Origin: Azoarcus sp.
Lineage (GTDB): Bacteria; Pseudomonadota; Gammaproteobacteria; Burkholderiales; Rhodocyclaceae
Length of the DNA: 64,000 nt
Direction: 5' to 3'
Assembly: GCA_020725025.1 (NCBI GenBank)
Contig: DYFV01000022.1
Location: 1 to 64,000, forward strand
Part shown: one piece after another, positions 55,642 to 64,000 of the stretch
Numbering within the stretch: the stretch's first letter is position 1
Layout: every line of letters begins with the position of its first letter
The notes under the pieces: model-generated
Seen by the model: only the letters and a program-made list of their open reading frames with translations
What the model was told of the DNA's origin: nothing
Database searches by the model: none
Program-made: the position numbers and the translations under genes

Positions 55642-57591
55642 ATGGGCGAGAACGACCGGGGCGACAAGAGGGAAGTTCGGACGGGCCGTTCGTTTCCGGC
55701 CGTGGTCACGACGACGCTGTTGGCGGCCGTGGTGGCGATGCTTGCCGCCGGCGTCGTTTGGGACCAGCTCGCCGATCGCCATCGCCGCGACCAGACCGAG
55801 TACTTCGAGTTCGAGGCGACGGAGATCGCGCTCCGCATCGGGGAACGATTCCGCGGGCATCGTCAGGTACTGCGCGGAGGGCGGGCCCTGTTTTTCGCCT
55901 CCGACGAGGTGACGCGCGAGGAGTGGCGCGAGTATGTGGAGTGGCTCGAGCTCGAAGCGGACCACCCCGGCATCCAGGGCGTGGGCTTCGCGGTATGGCT
56001 GGCGCCGGAGGAGGTGGCCGAGCACGTCGCCGCGGTGCGGGCGGAAGGCTTTCCGAACTACCAGGTGTGGCCGAATGGCGAGCGCGAGGCCTATTCCTCG
56101 ATCGTGATGCTGGAGCCCTTCGACTGGCGCAACCGGCGGGCCTTCGGCTACGACATGTACTCCGAGCCGGTGCGCCGCGAGGCGATGCGGCGGGCGGTGC
56201 GGACCGGGGGCAGCGCCCTCACGGGCAAGGTGACGCTCGTCCAGGAAACCACGCAGGATCGCCAGGCGGGAGTCCTGCTCTACCTGCCGGTGTTCGAGCA
56301 CGGCAAGCCCCTGGCGAGCGAGGAGCAGCGCTGGCAGGCGCTCCAGGGCTGGGTCTACAGCCCCTTCCGGATGAACGACCTCATGACCGGAATCCTCGGC
56401 CGTCATTCCGAGACGCTGCGGCTTCGCGTCTTCGACGGCAAGCTGGCGCCGGATGCGCTGCTCTACGACAGCCACCCGGGCGAAATCCGCAAGGACGTGC
56501 CGTCCTTCTCGGCGACGCGTACCCTCGAAGTCGACGGGCACGAATGGATACTGACGCTCGAGGCCTTGCCATCCTTCCCCGGCGGCTTCCGCGGCCATGC
56601 CGCCGAGCTGGTGGCGATCAGCCTGGTCGGATTGCTCTTCGTGGGCGTGACATGGTCGTTCTCCACCGCACGGGAGCGGGCGAGGGCGCTGGCACGCATC
56701 TCGGAATCCCTGCGCCGGAGCGAGGCGCGTTACGCCGCGCTGCTCAATCTCGCCCACGAGGGCATCGCCGCCACCGACGAGGACTTCCGGCTCGACTTCG
56801 TGAATCCGCAGCTCACGGAGATGCTGGGGGTGCCGACCGAACGGCTGCGCGGCTGCTATCTGGATTCGTTCTGGTCGGCCACCGCACCCGAGACGCGACA
56901 GCAGATCCTCTCCCGGCTGCGCTGCGGTCTGGGGGGGCGTTACGAAGTCGAGCTCATGCACAGCGACGGGCACCGGCTGACGGCGCTCGTCTCGGACGCG
57001 CCGCTCGCCGACGAGGACGGGGTTTTCCGGGGCGCGATCCTCATGATCGCCGACATCACCGAGCGCAAGGAGGCGGAGCGCCGCATCCAGCACCAGGCCA
57101 CCCACGACCCGCTCACCGGCGTTTCCAATCGCCGGCGCCTGGGCGATCTGCTCGCCCAGACGCTTGAGCGCTCGCGCCGCTACGGGCATCGCTTCGCACT
57201 GCTGTTCGTCGACCTGGATCACTTCAAGGGCATCAACGACCGTCACGGACATCTCGTGGGCGACCGGCTGCTGGTGGAGGCGGTGCGCCGCATGCAGCAG
57301 TGCCTGCGCGCCTCGGACATGCTGGGAAGGCGCGGCGGCGACGAGTTCGTGGTCATCCTGCCAGAGATCGACGCGGGCAGCGATGCCAGGGTGGTGGCCG
57401 AGAAGATCCGGGTGGCGCTGGCCAGGCCCTTCCATTTCGACGAGCTCGAAGTCGTCATCTCCTCCAGCATCGGTGTCGTGCTCTACCCCGAGCACGGCGA
57501 GGACGAGCAGATCCTGCTCCGGCGCGCGGACGAGGCGATGTACTCCGCCAAGGCCGAAGGGCGCAACCGGGTGCGCAGCTACGAGGAGTGA
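55642..57591 (+). CDS. CHASE-PAS-GGDEF diguanylate cyclase 2
   Basis: A 649-residue paralogue of the preceding protein with the same order: helix about 20-40, CHASE about 60-300, helix about 321-340, PAS about 360-475 and GGDEF about 480-645. GGDEF is at 565-569 and RxxD at 556-559. The segments EPFDWRNRRAFGYDMYSEPV and GWVYSPFRMNDLM are near-copies of those in paralogue 1. The ATG at 55642 is preferred over a TTG at 55633 on spacing from GGGGAG. The 96-base gap suggests they may share a transcript. Confidence 0.9.
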   Translation: MGENDRGDKREVRTGRSFPAVVTTTLLAAVVAMLAAGVVWDQLADRHRRDQTEYFEFEATEIALRIGERFRGHRQVLRGGRALFFASDEVTREEWREYVEWLELEADHPGIQGVGFAVWLAPEEVAEHVAAVRAEGFPNYQVWPNGEREAYSSIVMLEPFDWRNRRAFGYDMYSEPVRREAMRRAVRTGGSALTGKVTLVQETTQDRQAGVLLYLPVFEHGKPLASEEQRWQALQGWVYSPFRMNDLMTGILGRHSETLRLRVFDGKLAPDALLYDSHPGEIRKDVPSFSATRTLEVDGHEWILTLEALPSFPGGFRGHAAELVAISLVGLLFVGVTWSFSTARERARALARISESLRRSEARYAALLNLAHEGIAATDEDFRLDFVNPQLTEMLGVPTERLRGCYLDSFWSATAPETRQQILSRLRCGLGGRYEVELMHSDGHRLTALVSDAPLADEDGVFRGAILMIADITERKEAERRIQHQATHDPLTGVSNRRRLGDLLAQTLERSRRYGHRFALLFVDLDHFKGINDRHGHLVGDRLLVEAVRRMQQCLRASDMLGRRGGDEFVVILPEIDAGSDARVVAEKIRVALARPFHFDELEVVISSSIGVVLYPEHGEDEQILLRRADEAMYSAKAEGRNRVRSYEE

Positions 57592-57640
57592 CCGCGCCGC
57601 GCCCGGATCCCGCCCGCGCCCCGGTTCGGCGTCTTTCCGG

Positions 57641-60280
57641 TTACGCGCGGGCCAGCCGGCGCGGGAGGTGCGAGGCCACCTCGCTTTCGTCCATGGGGCG
57701 GCCGAACAGGTAACCCTGGAACTGATTGCAGCCGTGTTCGGCGAGAAAGGCCCGCTGGTATTCGGTCTCCACGCCTTCGGCCACCACTTCGAGCCCGAGG
57801 CTGTGGGCGAGGGCGATGATCGCCGTGGCGATCTTGCCGTCGCCGCCCCCGGGCTGAATGGCGTGCACGAAGGCCTGGTCGATCTTCAGCACCTGGACCG
57901 GAAACAGGTGCAGGTAGCCCAGGGACGAATAACCCGAGCCGAAATCGTCGATCGACAGGGCAACGCCCCGGTGCCGCAGGCGTTCCAGGACGTCCAGCGT
58001 GTGGCGCGTGTCATGCATCAGAACGGTTTCGGTGAGCTCGAGCTCGAGCTGGCCGGCGTCCAGAACGTTTTCTTCGAGCGCCTCGTCGACGAGCGCCACC
58101 ACGTCCTGATGGACGAACTGGTGGGCCGAAAGGTTGACCGAGACCGGCACCACTTCCATGTCCGCGTCTAGCCACTCCCGGATCTGACGGCAGGTGCGCT
58201 TCAGCACCCATTCGCCGATGGGCACGATGAGGCCGGAGTCCTCGGCGACGCTCATGAAGCGCGCAGGGGCGAGCAGCCCGAGCTCCGGATGCTCCCAACG
58301 CAGGAGCGCCTCGAGTCCGGACAGCCGGCCGGTGGCGGCATCGACCTTGGGCTGGTAGTGCAGGCGCAGTTCGCCCCGCTCGACGGCGCGGCGCAGCTGC
58401 GTCTCGAGCAGCAACTCGCCGAGGAGCGAGCTGTTCATGTCGGGCGAATAGTACTCGTAGCGGTCCCGTCCGCCGGCCTTTGCGCGGTACATGGCTGCGT
58501 CGGCGTTGCGCAGCAGCTCCGAGGCGGTGCGCCCGTCGCCGGGATAGAGCGCGATGCCGATGCTGGCAGTGACCGCGATCTCGTGCAATCCGAGGCGGAA
58601 GGGCTGCTCCAGCGCCGAGAGGAGCTTGCGCGCGACCAGTCCCGCGTCCTGGGCGTGCTCCACCTCGGGAAGCACCACGACGAACTCGTCACCGCCCAGG
58701 CGAGAGACCGTATCGATCTCGCGCAGCGTGCCGTTGCAGCGGTTGGCTACCTGCAGCAGCAGCCCGTCACCCACGTCGTGGCCGAGGGTATCGTTGATGT
58801 TCTTGAAACGGTCCAGGTCGATGAAAAGCACCGCGGTGTGGTGCTCCTGGCGCTTGGATTTGAGGATGGCCTGCTCCAGACGGTCCTGGAGCAGCACCCG
58901 GTTCGGAAGGCCGGTGAGCGCGTCGTGGTGCGCCATGAAGTGGATGCGCGCCTCGGCGTTCTTGCGCTCGGTGATGTCGGAGAACACTCCGATGTAGTGG
59001 CTCACCCCGCCCTGCGCATCGTTCACGGCGGTAATCGACAGCCATTCCGGGAATAGGCTGCCGTCGCGGCGGCGGTTCCAGATTTCGCCGCGCCAGTGGC
59101 CGCGCTCGGCGAGCGAGCGCCACATTTCCGCGTAGAAGCCGGCGTCGTGCTTGCCCGAACGGAGGATGGAGGGCGTGTGGCCGATGGCGTCGGCCGCTTC
59201 GTAGCCGGTGATGGTGGTGAAGGCGGGATTGGCCGCGACGATGGCGCCGCCGGCTTCCGTGATGATCATGCCCTCGGTGGCGTTGGTGAAGACCGACGCG
59301 AACAGGCGCAAATCGTCCTGGGCGCGGCGCAGGGCTTCCAGGCGCTCTTCCAGGTCGGCGTTGGCGCTGCGCAGGGCGCTCGAGGCGCGCGCGAGGCGGA
59401 GCATCGCCACCGCGAGATAGACCGCCAGGCCGAGGGCCGCGACGTAGAGCAGCCAGCGGTGGAGATGCGCCTGAGTGGCCGCCCGATGATGGGCGCGGGC
59501 GTACTCCTGGCTCACGAGCTCGAGGCGGGCGGGGGTGGGCAGCTCGCGGATGTCCCTGGTGAGCTGGTCGAGGATCGGTTTGCGCTCGACGATGAGCTGC
59601 CCGTGGCGCAGGAGAATCTGAAGGGTGTCCCGGTCCGGTGCTGGCCACCGCGCCTGCCGCGCCGCCAGCTCGTCGTGCTGGGTTCCAAGCGTCAGCGCCA
59701 GTTGCGCGTCGCCCGTCTGTGCATGAGTCATCACGCCGCGCACGTAGCGCCCGGCGAGGGCGGCGAGCTCCGGCGCGATGATGCGCGAATCGAGCAGGCG
59801 CTCGGCCGCCACCGGGAAATAGGCCAGAGAGTTGTGCAACAGGGCACTCTCCCGTTTGAAGTCGTCGATGAGCCGCGCTTTCTCCTTGTGGAGTCGCTCC
59901 AGCTCCGTCACTCTCGCGTCGAGCCGGGCGCGGCCGTCCCCGGTGACGAAGCCGGGAAACCGATGCACGCCGGCGGCGAATCTGCTCAGGGTCGCGACCT
60001 CCGCCGAGATCCGGTCGAAGTCGGGCTCGAGGCCGAAGCGGCTGGCGAGTACCGCGGCGTCCAGCTCGGCATCCGCACGGCGCAGCTCGCGGAGCTGCTG
60101 GAGATACGCCTCGTGCTCGCCGGTGGAGACCGCGTCGGCCTCGAGAAACAGCCAGGTGAGCAGGAGCGAAGCCGCCACCACCACCGTCAACACGCGCGGC
60201 AGGGCCCGGCGGCCGATGCCGGGAGTGGCCGGCGGCGGTTCGTCCGGAGGGCGGGAGGAGGAGGCGGAAGAGAGGCTCAT
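57641..60280 (-). CDS. PAS-GGDEF-EAL cyclic di-GMP turnover protein
   Basis: An 879-residue membrane protein: helix about 29-47, periplasmic sensor about 48-275, helix about 276-296, PAS 325-435, GGDEF 445-610, EAL 625-870. GGDEF is intact (529-533) with RxxD at 520-523. The EAL domain has EALLR (657-661), NLS (716-718), ELTET (748-752), DDFGSGYSS (778-786), the catalytic-region Lys799 and EVVAEGVE, so it looks able to hydrolyse c-di-GMP. Net activity cannot be told. Its ATG overlaps the cytochrome c peroxidase stop (ATGA), so the two genes form an operon. Confidence 0.92.
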   Translation of the reverse strand: MSLSSASSSRPPDEPPPATPGIGRRALPRVLTVVVAASLLLTWLFLEADAVSTGEHEAYLQQLRELRRADAELDAAVLASRFGLEPDFDRISAEVATLSRFAAGVHRFPGFVTGDGRARLDARVTELERLHKEKARLIDDFKRESALLHNSLAYFPVAAERLLDSRIIAPELAALAGRYVRGVMTHAQTGDAQLALTLGTQHDELAARQARWPAPDRDTLQILLRHGQLIVERKPILDQLTRDIRELPTPARLELVSQEYARAHHRAATQAHLHRWLLYVAALGLAVYLAVAMLRLARASSALRSANADLEERLEALRRAQDDLRLFASVFTNATEGMIITEAGGAIVAANPAFTTITGYEAADAIGHTPSILRSGKHDAGFYAEMWRSLAERGHWRGEIWNRRRDGSLFPEWLSITAVNDAQGGVSHYIGVFSDITERKNAEARIHFMAHHDALTGLPNRVLLQDRLEQAILKSKRQEHHTAVLFIDLDRFKNINDTLGHDVGDGLLLQVANRCNGTLREIDTVSRLGGDEFVVVLPEVEHAQDAGLVARKLLSALEQPFRLGLHEIAVTASIGIALYPGDGRTASELLRNADAAMYRAKAGGRDRYEYYSPDMNSSLLGELLLETQLRRAVERGELRLHYQPKVDAATGRLSGLEALLRWEHPELGLLAPARFMSVAEDSGLIVPIGEWVLKRTCRQIREWLDADMEVVPVSVNLSAHQFVHQDVVALVDEALEENVLDAGQLELELTETVLMHDTRHTLDVLERLRHRGVALSIDDFGSGYSSLGYLHLFPVQVLKIDQAFVHAIQPGGGDGKIATAIIALAHSLGLEVVAEGVETEYQRAFLAEHGCNQFQGYLFGRPMDESEVASHLPRRLARA

Positions 60281-61308
60281 TGCACCGGGACTCCCCGATA
60301 GTGCCCGGTGAGGGTACGCAGGAAGGCCACGATGAGGCGGCGATCCTCCGCCTCGATCTCGCGTCCGAGCTGATAGCGGCCCATGACGGCGACCGCCTCG
60401 TCGAGCGTCTGCGCCGAGCCGTCGTGGAAGTAGGGTGCGGTCACGGCCACGTTGCGGAGACTCGGTACCTTGAACACGTGGCGGTCCGCTTCGCGGCCGG
60501 TGACGTTGAATCGCCCGAGGTCGGCACGGGTGACGTTGCCGCGGTCCGCGAAATAGTCGCCCATGGCGCCGAAGCGCTGAAAGAGATTGCCGCCGACGTT
60601 CACCCCCTGATGGCAGCTCGTGCAGCCGAAGCTCTTGAAGCGCGCATAGCCTTCCACGGCGTCGGGCGGGATGGCCTCCCGGTCGCCGCGAAGGTAGCGG
60701 TCGAAGGGCGCGTCGGGGGTGACCAGCGTGCGCTCGAAGCTCGCGATCGCGTCGCTCACGTTGTCCGGCGTGATGCCATCCGGGTAAACGGCCGCGAACC
60801 CTCGGCGATAGTCCGGATCGGCCTGCAGGCTGGCGACGACCCGCGTCCAGTTCGAAGCCATCTCGGCCGGGTCGTGGAGCGGACCGGCCACCTGCGCCTC
60901 CAGGGTGGCGGCGCGTCCGTCCCAGAACTGAGCGAAATTGAAGGCCGCGTTGAAAACCGTGGGCGCGTTGATGCTGCCGACCGCGCCGCCCACGCCAAGG
61001 GAGCGGGCACGCCGGTCCGTCCCGCCCTTCCCGAGATCGTGACACCCGGCGCAGGCGACCGTGCCGTCGCTCGAAAGCCTGGGGTCGTGGAACAGCCGAT
61101 CGCCGAGCGCAACCTTGGCGATCGGCTCGAGTGGGGGTTCGGGCAGCGGCGAGATCGGTTCGCTACGGACGGCGGGCGGGGGCACGCTCGGGACGCGCGC
61201 CTCCGGGAACGGTGCCGGGTCAGTGTGCCACGTGAGCGCGACGAGCGCCCCGGCGAAGGCCGAAAGCCCGCCGATGAAGAACGGGTGGGAGAGGTTTCGC
61301 TTGCGCAC
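60277..61308 (-). CDS. Di-haem cytochrome c peroxidase
   Basis: A 343-residue periplasmic or membrane-anchored protein of the MauG/CCP family. An N-terminal helix (about 11-27) acts as signal or anchor. Two haem c motifs are CAGCH (86-90) and CTSCH (229-233). PTVFNAAFNFAQFWDGRA and FKVPSLRNVAVTAPYFHDG are family blocks. The enzyme reduces H2O2 to water using electrons from cytochrome c. The start is GTG at 61308 without a clear ribosome site. FNR/ANR-type control of such genes is well known; a matching site lies 53 bases upstream. Confidence 0.9.
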   Translation of the reverse strand: MRKRNLSHPFFIGGLSAFAGALVALTWHTDPAPFPEARVPSVPPPAVRSEPISPLPEPPLEPIAKVALGDRLFHDPRLSSDGTVACAGCHDLGKGGTDRRARSLGVGGAVGSINAPTVFNAAFNFAQFWDGRAATLEAQVAGPLHDPAEMASNWTRVVASLQADPDYRRGFAAVYPDGITPDNVSDAIASFERTLVTPDAPFDRYLRGDREAIPPDAVEGYARFKSFGCTSCHQGVNVGGNLFQRFGAMGDYFADRGNVTRADLGRFNVTGREADRHVFKVPSLRNVAVTAPYFHDGSAQTLDEAVAVMGRYQLGREIEAEDRRLIVAFLRTLTGHYRGVPVQ

Positions 61309-61356
61309 GCCGAGATGCTAGCACTTTTGTCATGCTTGCCAGTAACGCAGCGGAAT

Positions 61357-61378
61357 CGCCTTGAGTGCAATCAAGGCG
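61357..61378 (-). promoter_or_regulatory. FNR/ANR-type site upstream of the peroxidase gene
   Basis: TTGAGTGCAATCAA (61361-61374) matches TTGAT-N4-ATCAA at nine of ten positions. It sits within a larger dyad, CGCCTTGA-N6-TCAAGGCG (61357-61378, eight-base arms). It is centred 59 bases from the leftward GTG of the peroxidase. For activation at -41.5 the start would be near 61326, where the -10 is poor; a better -10 (TAGCAT) lies closer to the GTG. The rightward DASS gene is less well placed. Confidence 0.55.
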
Positions 61379-61465
61379 GCAAATCCGGTTCGGTGACTGC
61401 GCTCGGGCCGTCCTGCGGCGATGAAGGCGGTACCATCCCATGTTCGGTCCGTTCATCCGTTCGCC

Positions 61466-62800
61466 ATGCGCAACCTCCATCTCCTGCTCGCCTTCGCGCT
61501 GTTTTTCGGACTCGGCCACTGGCTCGAGGCCGAGCTCGGTCCGGCCGGGAGGGGGCTCGCGCTCGTGCTCACCATCGGCTGGCTGTGGCTGAGCGAGGCG
61601 TTGCACGTGAGCGTGACCGCGCTGCTGGTGCCGCTTCTCGCCACCGTGAGCGGCATCCTCCCGCTGGACGCCGCTCTCGTCCAGTTCGCCGATCCGATCA
61701 TCTTCCTGTTCCTGGGAGGCTTTGCGCTGGCCGCGGGGCTGCGCCGCCAGGGGCTCGACCGCTGGATGGCGGCCTGGGTGATCGGGCGCGCGGGAAACCG
61801 GCTCGATGTCGCCGCGCGCTGGCTCTTCTGGCTCACCGCGCTGCTCTCCATGTGGATCAGCAACACCGCTACCGCGGCCATGATGCTGCCGCTCGCGCTG
61901 GGCCTGCTGGCGCCGCTCGCGCCCGAGCGGCACAGCGGCGTCTATGCCTACGTCCTCCTCGGCGTGGCCTTCTCGGCCAACATCGGCGGGATCGGCACCC
62001 TGGTGGGCAGTCCGCCCAATGCCATCGCGGCCTCGAACGCCGGCATCGGCTTCGCGCAATGGCTTCTGTGGGGCATTCCCCTGGTGCTGGTCATGATGCC
62101 GGCGATGGAGCTCGGTCTGCGTCTGGCCCTGCGGCCGGAGCTCGACGTGCCCGTCGAGGCGCCCGTGCTCGAAGCGGCCTGGACGTCGCGTCACAGTCTC
62201 ATGCTCGGCGTTTTCGCCTTGACGGTGCTGCTGTGGGTGTTCGGTGCCCCGCTCAACGCGCGGCTGGGCATCGGGCGCGGCTACGACGCCGCGGTCGCCT
62301 TGCTCGCGCTGGTGATGCTGCACCTGCTGCGGCTCGCCGAGTGGCGGGACATCGACCGAAGCGCGGACTGGGGCGTGCTGCTGCTCTTCGGCGGTGGGCT
62401 CACCCTTAGCCGCGTGCTCGACGTGAGCGGGGCGGGGCAGTGGCTCGCCCTGCAGCTGGACGGCCCCGTGGAGCTGCTGCCGGCAGCCGCGTGCCTGGGG
62501 CTCATGATCGTCTTCGCGATGGCGCTCACCGAAGTGACCAGCAACACTGCCAGTGCCGCCCTGCTGATCCCGCTCTTCATGGGCATGGCGCCACATGTGG
62601 CCGGGCCGTCCCTCGCGGTACTGGTCGCGGTCGGCACCTCGTGTGCCTTCCTGCTGCCGGTCGCCACGCCGCCCAATGCCATCATCTACGGCAGCGGCCA
62701 CGTGCCGCAGCGCACGATGGTGCGCTCCGGGCTATGGGTGAGCGCGGCGGTGCTTCCCTTGCTGCTCGCCGCCGCCGCGCTTACCGCCTCGCCGGGCTGA
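61466..62800 (+). CDS. DASS/SLC13 family anion permease
   Basis: A 444-residue membrane protein of about eleven to twelve helices. The DASS signatures are MWISNTATAAMMLP and VTSNTASAALLIP, the paired SNT loops that bind Na+ and the carboxylate in VcINDY-like carriers. FLFLGGFALAAGLRRQGLDR and SPPNAIAASNAGIGF are also typical. It carries dicarboxylates, sulphate or similar anions; the exact substrate is unknown. The ATG at 61466 was chosen because residues before it lack similarity. Its stop abuts the convergent glycosyltransferase stop. Confidence 0.87.
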   Translation: MRNLHLLLAFALFFGLGHWLEAELGPAGRGLALVLTIGWLWLSEALHVSVTALLVPLLATVSGILPLDAALVQFADPIIFLFLGGFALAAGLRRQGLDRWMAAWVIGRAGNRLDVAARWLFWLTALLSMWISNTATAAMMLPLALGLLAPLAPERHSGVYAYVLLGVAFSANIGGIGTLVGSPPNAIAASNAGIGFAQWLLWGIPLVLVMMPAMELGLRLALRPELDVPVEAPVLEAAWTSRHSLMLGVFALTVLLWVFGAPLNARLGIGRGYDAAVALLALVMLHLLRLAEWRDIDRSADWGVLLLFGGGLTLSRVLDVSGAGQWLALQLDGPVELLPAAACLGLMIVFAMALTEVTSNTASAALLIPLFMGMAPHVAGPSLAVLVAVGTSCAFLLPVATPPNAIIYGSGHVPQRTMVRSGLWVSAAVLPLLLAAAALTASPG

Positions 62801-64000
62801 TCAGCTCCCGCCGGGCTGCAGCTCGCGCGCGATCGCCGGCCGCGCGATCGATGCGGCAGGCGAGGGCAGGGGCGCGGGCTTCGTCGGAGCGGTCGCCGAC
62901 ACGGCCGCCGCCAGCTGGCGGTCGGGCATGTAGGCGGCGACCTGGCAGGCGATCGCGGCCACGTAGGGGATGCACTGCAGGGCGAGGATGCCCACCCATA
63001 GCTGGGCTTCGATGTCGTTGGCGCCGCGCAGGATCACCATCGCCAGTGCGCCGGAGACGAGGGCGAGCAGCAGGCCGATCTCCTCGCGGATCGGCGAGAA
63101 GAAGGCGAACGCACCCTTGTCCTTCCAGCCCTTCGGCGTGCGTACGAACTCTCCGCGCCGCTTCACCAGGCCCGCGAACACGCCGCGCGCGATCGCATGG
63201 GCGAGGCCCACCGACAGGACGGAGGCGCCCAGGATGTCCTTCCAGGGCGCGTCCATGGTGCGCCGGTACAGGATGGGGCCCAGCGCCGCCTTGAACGCCA
63301 TGAAGGCGAGGATGGGCATCGCCAGGGCGGTCACCGGCAGGCCGAAGGCCTTGGGCATGTAGAGCATGCCGATCGTCCACGCCAGGCTGGCGAAGGCGAA
63401 GACCAGTTGCAGCGCATCCCCGAGCCAGGCGAACCAGCCGGTGAGGAAGTGGTAGCGCTGCGCCAGGTTGAGCCGGCTCGGGCCGATCATCGCGGGCAGG
63501 TGGTGCTTGAGGATCTGCATCGCGCCGAAAGCCCAGCGGAAGCGCTGGCTCTTGATCGCCGCGAAGTCCGAAGGCGTGAGGCCACGGCCGAGCACGTAGT
63601 CCACGTAGCGGGTGTCGTAGCCCTTCTCGATAAGGCGCAGGCCCAGCTCGGTGTCCTCGCAGATGCACCACTCGGACCAGCCGCCCACCTCCTCGAGCGC
63701 CAGGCGCCGCACGAGCGTCATCGTGCCGTGCTGGATGAGGGCGTTGCGCTCGTTGCGGTGGTGCATGCCGATGCGGAAGAAGCCGTCGAACTCCCAGTTG
63801 CACATGCGCCGGAAGGGCTGGGTCTCCCAGTCGCGGTGGGCCTGGGGAGCCTGCACGACCGCCACGTCGGGGGCGTCGAAGTGAGGAATCAGGCAGGACA
63901 GCCAGTCGGGCGAGACCACGTAGTCGGCATCGACCACGCCCACCACCTCGGCGCGCGGGTCGGTCTGCTTGAGGCCGAAGTTGAGGGCCCCGGCCTTGAA
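62801..64000 (-). CDS. Membrane family 2 glycosyltransferase (NdvB-like beta-glucan synthase), C-terminal part
   Basis: Partial: the frame is open at the window's right edge, so the N-terminus is missing; 399 residues remain. GVVDADYVV is the DxD motif; WCICEDTELGLRL gives the catalytic Asp; KSQRFRWAFGAM is the Q/RxxRW acceptor motif. RNERNALIQHGTMTLVRR resembles the NdvB-type cyclic beta-1,3-glucan synthases of Pseudomonas. About five helices follow, then a Pro/Ala-rich tail without a PilZ domain, so direct c-di-GMP control as in BcsA is not seen. Product identity is inferred by resemblance. Confidence 0.78.
   Translation of the reverse strand, partial: FKAGALNFGLKQTDPRAEVVGVVDADYVVSPDWLSCLIPHFDAPDVAVVQAPQAHRDWETQPFRRMCNWEFDGFFRIGMHHRNERNALIQHGTMTLVRRLALEEVGGWSEWCICEDTELGLRLIEKGYDTRYVDYVLGRGLTPSDFAAIKSQRFRWAFGAMQILKHHLPAMIGPSRLNLAQRYHFLTGWFAWLGDALQLVFAFASLAWTIGMLYMPKAFGLPVTALAMPILAFMAFKAALGPILYRRTMDAPWKDILGASVLSVGLAHAIARGVFAGLVKRRGEFVRTPKGWKDKGAFAFFSPIREEIGLLLALVSGALAMVILRGANDIEAQLWVGILALQCIPYVAAIACQVAAYMPDRQLAAAVSATAPTKPAPLPSPAASIARPAIARELQPGGS

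Noticed and set aside
62791-62803. TGATCA palindrome at the junction of the DASS permease and glycosyltransferase genes
   Set aside because: It arises from two abutting stop codons on opposite strands; no regulatory meaning is needed.

Overview
The window is chromosomal DNA from a GC-rich Gram-negative bacterium. The block pyrG-kdsA-(Dabb)-eno-ftsB, together with yaeQ, rlmJ, fabI, a PEP-CTERM protein, several c-di-GMP enzymes and REP-like repeats, points to the Betaproteobacteria, most likely Rhodocyclales (Thauera/Azoarcus/Zoogloea-like). The taxonomic call is inference from gene content and order. I saw no phage, plasmid, insertion sequence, CRISPR array, rRNA or tRNA. Genes are densely packed, with many 4-base start/stop overlaps, and base composition is even except for one A/T-rich intergenic stretch near 49 kb.

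Layout. 0-1.7 kb: end of an RND efflux permease, an alpha/beta hydrolase and a membrane protein. 2-6.6 kb: core block for CTP synthesis (pyrG), KDO-8-phosphate (kdsA), glycolysis (eno) and division (ftsB). 6.6-17.2 kb: housekeeping and envelope genes, including CBS, NlpC/P60, dtd, MliC-like, SIMPL, EamA, gamma-carbonic anhydrase, rlmJ, a MazG-like enzyme, a PiT phosphate transporter, folE, fabI and a HAD protein. 17.3-33.4 kb: srkA, yaeQ, a CNNM transporter, hydrolase, methyltransferases, a DJ-1 protein, ALDH7, ylqF, dodecin, an FAD oxidoreductase, slyX, VanZ, a thioredoxin-like protein and an Asd-type sugar dehydrogenase. 33.5-37.7 kb: hydrolase, PEP-CTERM GDSL esterase, orphan TRAP binding protein and a membrane-anchored Mrr-like protein. 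37.9-43.2 kb: a large diguanylate cyclase, a CPA1 antiporter and a sugar-transfer ATP-grasp. 43.2-45.4 kb: lemA-TPM-TPM operon. 45.5-48.9 kb: ferritin-like protein, double-receiver response regulator and sensor kinase. 49.2-53.3 kb: ettA, an ACT-domain regulator and an ABC exporter. 53.5-61.3 kb: two tandem CHASE-GGDEF proteins, a GGDEF-EAL protein and a di-haem cytochrome c peroxidase. 61.4-64 kb: a DASS permease and the C-terminal part of a membrane glycosyltransferase.

The most interesting parts concern signalling and its control. A sequence close to the FNR/ANR consensus precedes the cytochrome c peroxidase gene, whose stop overlaps the start of a GGDEF-EAL gene, suggesting an oxygen-responsive peroxidase/c-di-GMP operon. 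A second FNR-like site lies exactly 41.5 bp upstream of the start predicted from a -10 box for the sensor kinase. Its partner response regulator carries two receiver domains; in the second the phospho-accepting Asp is replaced by Glu, a possible constitutive 'on' mimic. A sigma-54-like -24/-12 element precedes the PEP-CTERM esterase. All regulatory statements are sequence inference and have not been tested.
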